From NCBI GenBank assembly GCA_025148965.1, contig CP102273.1, forward strand, positions 620,001-684,000: DNA of 64,000 bases, written 5' to 3'. This DNA comes from Intestinibacter bartlettii. Lineage in GTDB: Bacteria; Bacillota; Clostridia; Peptostreptococcales; Peptostreptococcaceae. Positions 38,800 to 48,119 of this stretch are shown in pieces. Within the stretch, counting starts at the first letter, position 1; every line of letters starts with the position of its first letter. The notes below the pieces were generated by a model. The model was not told the origin of the DNA. It was given only the letters and a program-made list of their open reading frames with translations, and did no database searches. Both the position numbers and the translations under genes were made by a program.

Positions 38800-40146
38800 A
38801 TGGCTAAATTAAATTTAGATTATAGTAAAGTTTTGGGGTTTTTAGACAAATCCGAAATTGATGCGATGCAACCATATGTAACAGTTGCTCATAATTCACT
38901 TCATGAAAGAACTGGTTTAGGAAACGATTTTTTAGGATGGATAAACTGGCCAGTTGATTATGATAAGGATGAGTTTGCAAGAATAAAAAAAGCAGCAGAA
39001 AAAATCAAATCTGACTCAGATGTATTACTAGTAATAGGGATTGGGGGATCTTATTTAGGTTCAAGAGCGGCTATAGAAATGTGTTCTCACACTTTCAGAA
39101 ATAGTTTATCAAAAGAAAAAAGAAATGCACCAGAAGTTTACTTTGTAGGAAACAGCATAAGTTCTTCTTATTTAGCTGATTTAATAGAATTAATAGAAGG
39201 TAAAGATGTTTCTGTAAATGTAATTTCAAAATCTGGTACTACTACAGAACCAGCAATAGCATTTAGAATATTCAAAGACATATTAGAAAAGAAATATGGA
39301 AAAGAAGAAGCTGCTAAGAGAATATATGCAACAACAGATGCAAAAAGAGGAGCTCTTAGACAACTAGCAGATGAACAAGGATACGAAACTTTCGTTATAC
39401 CAGATGATATTGGAGGAAGATTCTCAGTGATGTCAGCAGTTGGTCTACTTCCAATTGCAGCTGCAGGACTTGATATAGATGAAATGATGAAAGGTATGGC
39501 TGATGCTAGAGAAGACTTCTCTACTGATGTTATAGACAATAACTACGCATATCAGTATGCAGTAATAAGAAATATATTACATAGAAAAGGCAAAGATATA
39601 GAGTTACTAGTTAACTATGAACCAACATTACATTATGTAAGTGAATGGTGGAAACAATTATATGGAGAAAGTGAAGGAAAAGACCAAAAAGGTATATTCC
39701 CAGCATCAGTAGATTTCTCAACTGACTTACACTCTATGGGACAATATGTTCAAGATGGGAAGAGAATATTATTCGAAACAGTAATCAATGTAGAACAAGC
39801 CAGAAAAGATATAATAATAGAATCTGATGAAGCTGATTTAGATGGATTAAACTACTTAGCTGGTAAAGGAGTAGATTATGTAAATCATAAAGCATTACAA
39901 GGAACTGTATTAGCTCATAATGATGGCCAAGTTCCAAATATGATATTAAACATAGAAAAACTAGACATATATAACTTTGGATATATGGCTTACTTCTTCA
40001 TGAAAGCTTGTGGTTTAAGTGGATACTTACTAGGAGTTAATCCATTTAACCAACCAGGTGTTGAAGCATATAAGAAAAATATGTTTGCATTACTTGGAAA
40101 ACCAGGTTACGAGAAAGAAAAAGAAGAATTAGAAAAAAGATTATAA
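38800..40146 (+). CDS. pgi: Glucose-6-phosphate isomerase
   Basis: Interconverts glucose 6-phosphate and fructose 6-phosphate in glycolysis. The 448-residue protein has the substrate loop [19 protein letters not shown], the phosphate motif [33 protein letters not shown] and the late [14 protein letters not shown] with the catalytic Lys. Length matches the short Firmicutes form. ATG is preceded by AGAGAGGGATAACAGGA. Single gene, closed by a terminator. Confidence 0.97.
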   Translation: MAKLNLDYSKVLGFLDKSEIDAMQPYVTVAHNSLHERTGLGNDFLGWINWPVDYDKDEFARIKKAAEKIKSDSDVLLVIGIGGSYLGSRAAIEMCSHTFRNSLSKEKRNAPEVYFVGNSISSSYLADLIELIEGKDVSVNVISKSGTTTEPAIAFRIFKDILEKKYGKEEAAKRIYATTDAKRGALRQLADEQGYETFVIPDDIGGRFSVMSAVGLLPIAAAGLDIDEMMKGMADAREDFSTDVIDNNYAYQYAVIRNILHRKGKDIELLVNYEPTLHYVSEWWKQLYGESEGKDQKGIFPASVDFSTDLHSMGQYVQDGKRILFETVINVEQARKDIIIESDEADLDGLNYLAGKGVDYVNHKALQGTVLAHNDGQVPNMILNIEKLDIYNFGYMAYFFMKACGLSGYLLGVNPFNQPGVEAYKKNMFALLGKPGYEKEKEELEKRL

Positions 40147-40162
40147 GATATATTTTTAGAAT

Positions 40163-40207
40163 AAAATCCAAGTAGAGTGAGAAAATCATTTTATTTGGAT
40201 TTTTTAT
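40163..40207 (+). terminator. Terminator after pgi
   Basis: AAAATCCAA pairs with TTGGATTTT across a 23-base inner region with further weak pairing, followed by Ts. Confidence 0.72.
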
Positions 40208-40361
40208 TTTATAAAAACTTTTGGACTTATTTAAGTTTAATTTAAGATTTCGATAATATAATAAAATCATAGAAAAGATAATAAATATTAAAAAAGATTT
40301 ATTTTAAATGTTAATAATAGAGATTGATTAAGTAAATCTTATAAATATAGGAGGATATATT

Positions 40362-41450
40362 ATGTCAAAGAAAAAAAGTATTAGTTTAATTGTAATTGTA
40401 GCAATAATATGCTCAGTTTTAAGTTCACTATTAACCGTTGTAATTGTAAATAAAACGGGAATACTAAATGGAACAACAAGTACAAGTCAAGGAACAAGTT
40501 CAAAAATAGTAGTTAGTAGTGATAAGAGCACAAATGTGTATCAAGCCGTAAGTGAAAAAGCAAAGCCTTCAGTAGTAGGTATAACAACTACTACAGTAAG
40601 TAGCGATAATATGTTTTCTATGCCAACTGAATCAACTGGTGTAGGAACTGGTATAATAGTTGATTCAAATGGATATATACTTACAAATTCACACGTTATT
40701 TCTGATGGCAAAGCGAAAACAGTAAGTGTATTATTTAACGATGGTAGTACAGTAGATGGTCAAGTTTATTGGTATGATTCACAACTTGATTTAGCTATAG
40801 TTAAAGTTAATAAAACTGGACTTACAGCAGCTGAATTAGGAGATAGTGATAAAGTTCAAATAGGGGATATATCAATAGCAATAGGTAATCCATATGGATT
40901 AGACTTAGCAGGAACAGTTACACAAGGTATAATAAGTGGATTAGATAGAACTATATCAACTGAAGAAACTACTATGACAGGTCTTATCCAAACAGATGCA
41001 AGTATAAATGCTGGTAACAGTGGTGGACCATTATTAAATTCAAGAGGTGAAGTAATAGGTATAAACACAGCAAAAGCATCAGAAGGTGAAGGATTGGGAT
41101 TCTCTATACCAATAAATACAGCAAAACCAATTATAGAATCAATAATAAAAAATGGAAGTTATGAAAAAGTAACTTTAGGGATAAAAGGTACAGATGCATC
41201 AACTTATGCTAAATACTCAAATCAACAATTAAGCTCTGAAGATGGTGTATATGTATCAGAAGTAGTATCAGGTTCAGCAGCAGAAAAAGCTGGAGTAAAA
41301 TCTGGTGATATAATAACTAAAATAGATGATACAGATTTATCAGTAATGTCAGACTTAACAAAACACCTATATAACTATACAACAGGAGATTCAGCTACAC
41401 TTGTTGTAAATAGAAATGGTAAAGAAGTAAAATTAAATGTGAAGTTTTAA
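40362..41450 (+). CDS. HtrA/DegP-like membrane-anchored serine protease
   Basis: Cell-surface quality-control protease. Residues 7-30 form a signal anchor; a Ser/Thr-rich linker follows. The trypsin-like domain has catalytic His111 (LTNSHVIS), Asp143 (SQLDLAIVKV) and Ser220 (NAGNSGGPLL). A single PDZ domain covers about 265-362 (SAAEKAGVKSGDIITKID). ATG is preceded by AGGAGG. The gene stands alone between terminators. Only one PDZ domain is present, as in Gram-positive HtrA proteins. Confidence 0.94.
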   Translation: MSKKKSISLIVIVAIICSVLSSLLTVVIVNKTGILNGTTSTSQGTSSKIVVSSDKSTNVYQAVSEKAKPSVVGITTTTVSSDNMFSMPTESTGVGTGIIVDSNGYILTNSHVISDGKAKTVSVLFNDGSTVDGQVYWYDSQLDLAIVKVNKTGLTAAELGDSDKVQIGDISIAIGNPYGLDLAGTVTQGIISGLDRTISTEETTMTGLIQTDASINAGNSGGPLLNSRGEVIGINTAKASEGEGLGFSIPINTAKPIIESIIKNGSYEKVTLGIKGTDASTYAKYSNQQLSSEDGVYVSEVVSGSAAEKAGVKSGDIITKIDDTDLSVMSDLTKHLYNYTTGDSATLVVNRNGKEVKLNVKF

Positions 41451-41462
41451 TTAAAAACATAT

Positions 41463-41513
41463 AGGAACTTGTGCATATAGAATATATCTATATATACAGG
41501 TTCCTTTATTTTT
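41463..41513 (+). terminator. Terminator after htrA-like gene
   Basis: AGGAAC pairs with GTTCCT with further A/T pairing of CATATAGA and TCTATATATA inside, followed by TTATTTTT. Confidence 0.7.
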
Positions 41514-41606
41514 ATATATTTTAAGTAACAAAAGCAATAATACCTTAATAGATTAATAGTATAGTTTTTATATAATATTAAATATCATTTTAAGGAAGTG
41601 GAGACT

Positions 41607-42557
41607 TTGGAAAAAAATATTATTAGATTTTGTGCTGATGCTGGGGGAAAGTACTGTCCATGTCATCTTGCCTATAGTGGGGATTGTATAAAATGCCCTA
41701 TGATACAAGGCAAAAATAAGTGCGACTGTGATTGGCAAGGGGTTTGTACTTACAACTTACTAAATCATAGTAGGATATCTCCTATAGATGAAAGAAAAGA
41801 AATTTTATGTAACATTCTAAGTACAGAACAAATTGGTGATAATTTATATTTAATTAAAATAAAAGTACCAAAAGACATAGCAAAATACTTATATGAACCA
41901 GGAGTATATGTATTTTTAAAGGATAAAGATAAAAATAGCGATATATTTAATGCCCCTATAACTGTTATGGATATAAATGAAGAAGAAGGAATACTAGAGG
42001 TAATTATACATGCGATAGGAGCGAAAACAAAACCTATAATAAATAATGATAAAGTATACGTAAAATCACCATATTACAATGGAATATTTGGGCTTAAAGA
42101 AATCAAATCAAATAAGGAAGATAACTGTTTAATCGTTATAAATGGTTTATCTCAGGCGAATGTTATCAATGTAATTAGAAGGCTTTTAAGAAATAATAAC
42201 AATGTTGAAGTATTTGTAAACGGAACCTTATTAGATATTATAAAAGAAAAAATAGAAAGTATGAACGTTAAAATTAATTATTTTAATATAGAAAAAGATA
42301 AACAGCTTTTATTTAATTATATAAAAGATAAAAAAATATCTTTTGTATATTGTGCTGCATCAGTTGAATTTAGTAGACAAATTATGAATATATTAAATAG
42401 TGTTGATAAAAATATCAAACTATCTATATCAAATAATAATTTGATTTGTTGTGGAGAGGGAATTTGTGGAGCATGCATAGTGGATCTAAATGGAAAAAAG
42501 GTAAAGACATGTAAAGCACAAATTGATAGTAGAGAATACTTAACACATATTAAATAG
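41607..42557 (+). CDS. Cysteine-rich PyrK-like electron-transfer protein
   Basis: The start is best placed at TTG behind AAGGAAGTGGAG, giving 316 residues. The N-terminal ~50 residues hold nine Cys (FCADAGGKYCPCHLAYSGDC, CIKCP, KCDCDWQGVC), perhaps a metal or Fe-S module. The middle follows the ferredoxin-reductase fold of PyrK, but the FAD motif (RRPxS in PyrK) reads FNAPITV and the NAD loop lacks its glycines (VINGLSQANVINV; VYCAASVEF). The C-terminus keeps a PyrK-type [2Fe-2S] site, CCGEGICGACIVDLNGKKVK then TC. It is followed 20 bases later by a flavoprotein gene. Function unknown. Confidence 0.8.
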   Translation: MEKNIIRFCADAGGKYCPCHLAYSGDCIKCPMIQGKNKCDCDWQGVCTYNLLNHSRISPIDERKEILCNILSTEQIGDNLYLIKIKVPKDIAKYLYEPGVYVFLKDKDKNSDIFNAPITVMDINEEEGILEVIIHAIGAKTKPIINNDKVYVKSPYYNGIFGLKEIKSNKEDNCLIVINGLSQANVINVIRRLLRNNNNVEVFVNGTLLDIIKEKIESMNVKINYFNIEKDKQLLFNYIKDKKISFVYCAASVEFSRQIMNILNSVDKNIKLSISNNNLICCGEGICGACIVDLNGKKVKTCKAQIDSREYLTHIK

Positions 42558-42577
42558 AATAGAAAGGGGGAATTTTT

Positions 42578-43873
42578 ATGCCAAAAGTAGTTGTTATAGG
42601 AGGCGGATGGGCTGGATGTGCAGCATCTATAAGTGCGAAAAAAGCAGGATGTGAGGTAGTTTTGTTAGAAAGAACAGATTTATTAATAGGACTTGGCAAT
42701 GTAGGTGGAATAATGAGAAATAATGGACGATATACGGCTTGTGAAGAAGCCATAGCCCTTGGAGCAAATGAGCTTTTTAATATAACTGATAAGTATGCCA
42801 TTCATACAAATATAGATTTTCCAGGTCATAACCATGCCACTATATATAATGTGACAAAAGTAGAGCCCGTTGTTAGGAGAATGCTAATAGATATGGATAT
42901 AAAAGTAAAATTAATAAGTAGAGTAGTAAATGTAGAATGTGAAGATAATATATTAAAAGCAGTAATTTTAGAGAATGGTGAAACTATCTATGGTGATGCA
43001 TTTGTTGATACTACAGGAACAACAGGACCAATGGGAAATTGCGAACGATATGGTAATGGTTGTGCTATGTGTGTACTAAGATGTCCGTCATTTGGAGGTC
43101 GAGTAAGTATTACATCTAGATGTGGAATAGATGATATGACAGGAAAGCGAAAAAATGGAGATTTTGGGGCATTTAGTGGCTCAATGAAGATATTAAAAAC
43201 AAGTTTAAGTCAAGAAATTCAAGATAAATTAGCTAAAGATGGTCATGTTGAAATATTTTTACCAGAATATTTAAGAGATGAAAAAAAATTAGATATAAAA
43301 GTTTGCCAACAATATGCACTTCCTCAATTTGCTCAAAATGTAATCTTAATAGATACAGGGCATGCAAAACTTATGACTCCATTTTTCAATCTAGAAAAAT
43401 TGAGAAAAGTGCCTGGGTGTGAAAATGCTATGATTGTAGATCCTTACGCTGGAGGAAAAGGAAACTCTATAAGATATATGGCTGTTTCTCCAAGAGATAA
43501 TTATATGAGAGCACAGGGAATGTCGAATTTGTTTGTAGGTGGAGAAAAATCAGGATTTTATGTAGGTCATACAGAAGCAATTTGCACAGGTAGTTTAGCA
43601 GGTCATAATGCAGCTAGATTCTGTGCAGGGGTTGATTTTTTACAACTTCCAGAGAGTATAGCTATAGGGGATATGTTAAAATATTCTAATATAGAAATGC
43701 ATAAGCAAGATGGAGATAAATTAAGATTTACATTTGCAGGTGGATTGTATTTTAATAGAATGAAAGAATTAGGACTTTATACTACAGACAAAGAGATTAT
43801 TGAAGATAGAATCAAAAAAACAGGTTTATTTAAAGTGTATGATAAAAAAATAATAGGGAGTATGGTAGTGTAA
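42578..43873 (+). CDS. FAD-dependent oxidoreductase, partner of cysteine-rich protein
   Basis: A flavoprotein of 431 residues with the dinucleotide loop VIGGGWAGCAASISAKKAG at the N-terminus and the late FAD contact LFVGGEKSGFYVGHTEA. Residues 152-172 form a Cys cluster (NCERYGNGCAMCVLRCPSFG) that could bind an Fe-S cluster or act as a redox-active thiol site. Overall it recalls GidA/TrmFO-type flavoproteins but lacks their RNA-binding end. ATG follows AAAGGGGGAA. It is clearly cotranscribed with the Cys-rich gene, so the pair probably forms a two-subunit redox enzyme with unknown substrate. Confidence 0.85.
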   Translation: MPKVVVIGGGWAGCAASISAKKAGCEVVLLERTDLLIGLGNVGGIMRNNGRYTACEEAIALGANELFNITDKYAIHTNIDFPGHNHATIYNVTKVEPVVRRMLIDMDIKVKLISRVVNVECEDNILKAVILENGETIYGDAFVDTTGTTGPMGNCERYGNGCAMCVLRCPSFGGRVSITSRCGIDDMTGKRKNGDFGAFSGSMKILKTSLSQEIQDKLAKDGHVEIFLPEYLRDEKKLDIKVCQQYALPQFAQNVILIDTGHAKLMTPFFNLEKLRKVPGCENAMIVDPYAGGKGNSIRYMAVSPRDNYMRAQGMSNLFVGGEKSGFYVGHTEAICTGSLAGHNAARFCAGVDFLQLPESIAIGDMLKYSNIEMHKQDGDKLRFTFAGGLYFNRMKELGLYTTDKEIIEDRIKKTGLFKVYDKKIIGSMVV

Positions 43874-43948
43874 ATTGATTTGTACTTTATAGTAGTTTAA
43901 GCGTTTTAAATTTTTTTTGTAAATAACTTTATATGATGAGTTTTTAAA

Positions 43949-43982
43949 AGGCATATGCTTGTTAATTTAGCATATGCCTTAC
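43949..43982. terminator. Bidirectional terminator between redox pair and feoB
   Basis: AAGGCATATGCT/AGCATATGCCTT, a perfect 12-bp stem with a nine-base loop between convergent genes, A/T-rich on both sides. Confidence 0.82.
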
Positions 43983-43985
43983 TAT

Positions 43986-45899
43986 TTATTTAGATCCTTG
44001 GCTACATTTTGATTTGCATGAAGAACAATCACAATGAGCAGAATTTGATTTATTGTTTTTAGAATAGTAATTTAGTAAAATAACGGTAAAAATAATAACA
44101 ATTACAAAAGATGCAAATTGTCCTACAGATACCCCTGTTTCACCAAATGCTATTAAAGAACCAACAAAGTTGAATGAGAAACCTACAATCCATGCTAAGC
44201 CGAATTGATAGAATAAAGAAGCAAACATCATTTTATTTCCATATTCTTTTCTCATAGTAGCTAAAGTTGCTATACATGGAGTATATAAAGCACAGAAAAC
44301 TAAAAAAGTATAAGCTGTTATAAAAGTAAATACAGTGCCAATGGCAGCATTATTTCCAAATAAAATTAAAATAGTATTTACAACAACTTCTTTAGCGCCT
44401 AAACCAGTTATTAATGCTACTGATATTCTCCAGTCATTAAACCCTAATGGAGCAAAAATAGGTGCCATAGCCTTACCTAAATAAGATAAGAAACTTGTGT
44501 TTATATCTTCTGTGAATCCTCCAAAGTTGAATGAAGACATTGCCCATATAATTACAGACATGAAGAACATTACCGTTACAACTTTGTATAAGAATCCTTT
44601 TGATTTATTCCAAGCATTTTTTAGAAGCGCATTAAGTGTTGGAACCCTATATTCAGGAAGTTCTAATACGAATGGTTCTAATTCTGTTTTATATATAGTT
44701 TTATTTAAAATTAAAGCTATTAAGATAGCAACTACAATACCTAATATATATAGAGATGTAGTTATAATTGCAGCATTATCCTTGAAGAATATTTTTATGA
44801 ATAAGGCGTAAATAGGTAATTTAGCACCACATGTCATAAGTGGAGAGATAAGAGCAGTTATCTTTCTATCTTTTTCACTTTCTAATGTTCTAGTCGCCAT
44901 TATAGCAGGTGAAGCACAGCCCATTCCCATAACCATTGGAATAAATGCTTTACCTGATAAACCAACTTTACTCATTATTTTATCCATAAGGAATGCAGCT
45001 CTAGACATATATCCACTATCTTCAAATAGTGAAATCCCTAAGAATAAAACAAAGATTAATGGGAAAAATGGTAATGTACCACCTAAAGAACCTAATATAC
45101 CGTCAACTATTAATGATTTAAACCATGGGGCAGAATTAGCTAAAAGTCCATCTACAGGAGTAATAATATAATTTTCTATTAAAGTAGTAGATAAATCCTG
45201 TAATGGGCCACCAACCCAGTCAAATGTAAATCTAAATAGTAAAAATAAAATTCCGATAAATATTGGATATGCTAAAATTGGATTTAGCACAAAATTATCT
45301 ATTTTGTCAGTAATACTTTTTTTATTTTTAGAATCATCTATAGTACAGTCTGCTAAAATAGAATCTATCTTTTCATAAGTTTCGCTTTCTGTACCGAAAT
45401 CTTCTATATAATTAGGTTTTAAATTTACAGAGTTTCTGATAATCTCTTCTAGATTTTCAGTACCGCTTTTCTTTTTCGCGATAATAGGAACAATTTGTAT
45501 TCCTAATTCGTTTGCTAATTTATCATAATCAATTTGAATACCTTTTGATTCTGCTAAATCAAGCATATTTAGAAGTAAAATAATTGGTTTATTATACTTC
45601 ATAAGTTGTGTAGTTAAATATAAGTTTCTAGATAAATTTGATGCATCGACAATGTTTAATATAACATCAACATCTTCATTCTCTAGAAAAGATTTAGATA
45701 CCTTTTCTTCATTTGAGAAAGTATCCATAGCATAAATACCAGGTAAATCGACGATTTTAATATCTTCATTTAAATAACCTTCCTTTTTTTCAATCGTAAC
45801 TCCTGGCCAGTTTCCTACATACTGATTAGAACCAGTAAGCAGGTTAAATACAGTAGTTTTTCCTACATTTGGATTACCAAATAAGGCAATGTTAATCAA
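43986..45899 (-). CDS. feoB: Ferrous iron transporter FeoB
   Basis: Imports Fe2+. The 637-residue protein has an N-terminal GTPase domain (G1 ALFGNPNVGKTTVF, G3 DLPGIYAM, G4 LNMLD), then about nine hydrophobic segments with two gate repeats (FPLIFVLFLGISLFEDSGYM; VNTILILFG region). The C-terminal tail ends in HCDCSSCKSKCSQGSK, a five-Cys motif suited to metal binding. Translation starts at TTG after GAGGTGAG on the minus strand. feoA lies 14 bases upstream in the same operon, behind a Fur-box-like site. Confidence 0.96.
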   Translation of the reverse strand: MINIALFGNPNVGKTTVFNLLTGSNQYVGNWPGVTIEKKEGYLNEDIKIVDLPGIYAMDTFSNEEKVSKSFLENEDVDVILNIVDASNLSRNLYLTTQLMKYNKPIILLLNMLDLAESKGIQIDYDKLANELGIQIVPIIAKKKSGTENLEEIIRNSVNLKPNYIEDFGTESETYEKIDSILADCTIDDSKNKKSITDKIDNFVLNPILAYPIFIGILFLLFRFTFDWVGGPLQDLSTTLIENYIITPVDGLLANSAPWFKSLIVDGILGSLGGTLPFFPLIFVLFLGISLFEDSGYMSRAAFLMDKIMSKVGLSGKAFIPMVMGMGCASPAIMATRTLESEKDRKITALISPLMTCGAKLPIYALFIKIFFKDNAAIITTSLYILGIVVAILIALILNKTIYKTELEPFVLELPEYRVPTLNALLKNAWNKSKGFLYKVVTVMFFMSVIIWAMSSFNFGGFTEDINTSFLSYLGKAMAPIFAPLGFNDWRISVALITGLGAKEVVVNTILILFGNNAAIGTVFTFITAYTFLVFCALYTPCIATLATMRKEYGNKMMFASLFYQFGLAWIVGFSFNFVGSLIAFGETGVSVGQFASFVIVIIFTVILLNYYSKNNKSNSAHCDCSSCKSKCSQGSK

Positions 45900-45913
45900 A
45901 ATAGCTCACCTCT

Positions 45914-46135
45914 CTATCTTATTGTGATGTTTTTAGCGTCATTTTTTCTAAGTGCTAAATTTAACCCTCTAAAGTTTATAACTATAGGATCACCGAAAGG
46001 AGCAATTTTTTTTACGCATATTTCAGTACCATTTATACATCCTAGTGCAAATAATCTTTTTGCAAGACGTATATCACCAGCTATATCATAAATAGTAGCT
46101 TTTTGGCCTACCTTTAAATCGTAAACAGTCATCAT
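45914..46135 (-). CDS. feoA: Ferrous iron transport accessory protein FeoA
   Basis: A 73-residue SH3-like protein (LKVGQKATIYDIAGDIRLAK, ALGCINGTEICV, FGDPIVINFRGLNLALRK) that supports FeoB. The start ATG follows AGGAGGTATTA. It is the first gene of the feoAB operon, transcribed away from the gene at 46431. Confidence 0.95.
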   Translation of the reverse strand: MMTVYDLKVGQKATIYDIAGDIRLAKRLFALGCINGTEICVKKIAPFGDPIVINFRGLNLALRKNDAKNITIR

Positions 46136-46148
46136 TAATACCTCCTAA

Positions 46149-46163
46149 TGAAATTCATTTTCA
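46149..46163. promoter_or_regulatory. Candidate Fur box of feoAB
   Basis: TGAAATTCATTTTCA is a 7-1-7 inverted repeat with one mismatched pair, close to the TGATAATnATTATCA consensus. It lies 14 bases upstream of the feoA start codon, next to its ribosome site, where bound Fur-Fe2+ would block expression. Confidence 0.55.
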
Positions 46164-46430
46164 TAGTAAATCACTATAATAATATAGTAAATTTTATAGG
46201 ATAAAAAGTCAAGTTTTTACACCAGGTATACATTGCCAAAAATGTATAATTAATTTAAATCTAAGTTTTTTCTATAATTTTTGTTAAAAATAGACAAAAA
46301 CTGGAGATTTATCGCAAAATATTGTATTATATATAGTATATAGAGAAATATTTTTGATTAAAAACTTGTATAGTTTGACAAGTAATAAAATATATTTTTG
46401 TTTAATATATAAATATGGAGATATAATTTT

Positions 46431-46952
46431 ATGAAAACAAAGAAAATGGTTTTTTTAGGATTAATGGTTGGATATAGTTTAGTTTTATATATATTAGAAA
46501 CTTATATTCCCAATCCATTTATGGTGTTTTTTCCAGGGGCAAAACTAGGCTTGACTAATATTGTAACATTGATTGCTTTATTGATTTTCGGTTTAAAAGA
46601 AACTTTTATAATAGTTACAGTTAGGGTCATTTTATCATCTATTTTTGCTGGTCCTATGACGTATTTGCTTTTTAGTATAGGAGGTGCATATCTAAGTTTA
46701 ATTTTAATGTATATAGTTAGTAAAATTAAAGGATTTTCTACAATAGGAATTAGCATCGTAGGAGCAATAGGTCATAATATAGGTCAATTATTGGTGGCAA
46801 GCGTTTTAATGGAAAATTTATTAGTAATAACATATTTACCTTTTATGTTGGTAACATCATTGGTTACCGGTTGCTTTGTTGGTTTAGTAGTTAGATTTTG
46901 TTATCCTAAGATGCAGAAGTTAACAAGTCCTTTTATTAAAACAACTTTATAA
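46431..46952 (+). CDS. Gx transporter family protein (heptaprenyl diphosphate synthase component I-like)
   Basis: The 173-residue integral membrane protein has five to six helices and the conserved PGAKLGLTNIVTLIAL and GAIGHNIGQLLVA stretches. Members were named heptaprenyl diphosphate synthase component I but look like S-components of ECF-type transporters and have no prenyl synthase motifs. ATG follows ATGGAGATA. The Spo0E-like gene lies 30 bases downstream. Substrate unknown. Confidence 0.85.
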   Translation: MKTKKMVFLGLMVGYSLVLYILETYIPNPFMVFFPGAKLGLTNIVTLIALLIFGLKETFIIVTVRVILSSIFAGPMTYLLFSIGGAYLSLILMYIVSKIKGFSTIGISIVGAIGHNIGQLLVASVLMENLLVITYLPFMLVTSLVTGCFVGLVVRFCYPKMQKLTSPFIKTTL

Positions 46953-46982
46953 AAATATAATTTAAATGTTAGTGGTGATAAT

Positions 46983-47144
46983 ATGGAAAATAATGAATTG
47001 GAAATGATTAAAAAAGAAATCGAAGAAGTAAGGGAACAAATAAATACATATATACAATATCCAGAGATATTTGAAGATGAATTAACAGAAGCTAGTAAAC
47101 AAATAGATATCTTAATAAATAAATATATATATTTGAGTAAATAA
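46983..47144 (+). CDS. Spo0E-like aspartyl phosphatase family peptide (53 aa)
   Basis: A short ORF with ATG after GTGGTGATA encodes 53 residues. Two helices are predicted; the second, EASKQIDILINKYIY, matches the Spo0E-family signature SQELDxLIxxY. In Bacillus, Spo0E and relatives dephosphorylate Spo0A~P and so delay sporulation; clostridial members are less studied. It follows the Gx transporter gene and ends in a strong terminator. At this size it is easily missed. Confidence 0.72.
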   Translation: MENNELEMIKKEIEEVREQINTYIQYPEIFEDELTEASKQIDILINKYIYLSK

Positions 47145-47172
47145 CCCACAAATCTGTGGGTTATTTATTTCT
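47139..47172 (+). terminator. Terminator after Spo0E-like gene
   Basis: AAATAACCCACA/TGTGGGTTATTT with a four-base loop; the stem begins in the stop region of the gene. Confidence 0.88.
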
Positions 47173-47327
47173 TATAAAAAATATTTAAATATGTAAATTT
47201 CTATATGGTTTATAAATAAAATAAAGCATACACAATTAGAATAGTAGATTTATAGGAGATCTTAAGAAATCGTAAAATATAATAACTTAAATAAAAATAT
47301 ATTAAGTTTGAAATAGGGGGAGATTTT

Positions 47328-47987
47328 ATCAGCGAGAAAGAGATTATTTTAAGATTGTTTATTAGCCTAATTATAGGTGGGCTTACAGGGTTAGAAAGGG
47401 AAAAATCTAATCAGTTTGCAGGATTTAGAACCCATATACTTGTTGCTGTTGGTTCTTGTATAACATCTATTACAGCTGTACAGTTATTTATATCATATAG
47501 CTCATATAGCAACATGGATCCAGCTAGATTACCGGCACAAGTATTGTCCGGAATAGGTTTTATAGGTGCAGGAGCTATTTTGAAAAACTCTAGTGGAATA
47601 ACAGGATTAACTACTGCTGCTGGAATTTGGGCGACTGCATGTATAGGGATTGCAATTGGATATGGTCAGTATCTTTTAGGAATTGTAGCGTGGGTTTTAG
47701 AGATGATTACTTTATTATCACTTAAGAGAATAGATAAATTATTTTTCAAAAAATCATCATGTAATTTATATCTTACAATATCAAGCTTAGATGCAATTAC
47801 GACAACATTTGCTATTTTAAAAGAATGCAAGATAAGTATAAAAAACTTTGATGTAAATAGTAAAGGAGGACAAATTTGGACTGCAAAATATAGTATTAGT
47901 TATGATAGAAGGATTTTAATAAAAGAGATAGAAAGAAGAATAAGAGATGTTGATGGGGTTTTAGACTTGTATTTTTATGATAAATAG
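47328..47987 (+). CDS. MgtC/SapB family membrane protein, apparent ATC start
   Basis: The protein has the family features: four to five N-terminal helices with GGLTGLEREKSNQFAGFRTH, LSGIGFIGAGAIL and GLTTAAGIWATACIGIA, then a cytosolic ACT-like domain from about residue 135. Family N-termini usually read MSEKEIILRLFISLIIG-like; here ISEKEIILRLF is encoded with ATC in place of ATG, seven bases after AGGGGG. The first canonical start (TTG 47355) would cut nine residues and has no ribosome site. MgtC proteins relate to Mg2+ limitation and membrane potential. Confidence 0.83.
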   Translation: MSEKEIILRLFISLIIGGLTGLEREKSNQFAGFRTHILVAVGSCITSITAVQLFISYSSYSNMDPARLPAQVLSGIGFIGAGAILKNSSGITGLTTAAGIWATACIGIAIGYGQYLLGIVAWVLEMITLLSLKRIDKLFFKKSSCNLYLTISSLDAITTTFAILKECKISIKNFDVNSKGGQIWTAKYSISYDRRILIKEIERRIRDVDGVLDLYFYDK

Positions 47988-48119
47988 AAATATAAAAATT
48001 AACTTTTGGGAAATATTATATTATTATAATAAATATATAATTTAGAAAAACATGGATTGAAATATGGTAAATTAGGTAAAATATAAATGTATCATATAAA
48101 ATTCGAAAGGAGACGAAAT

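Noticed and set aside
40046-40270. Minus-strand ORF across the pgi terminator
   Set aside because: Covers the terminator hairpin and has AT-driven Ile/Leu/Lys composition; no support as a gene.
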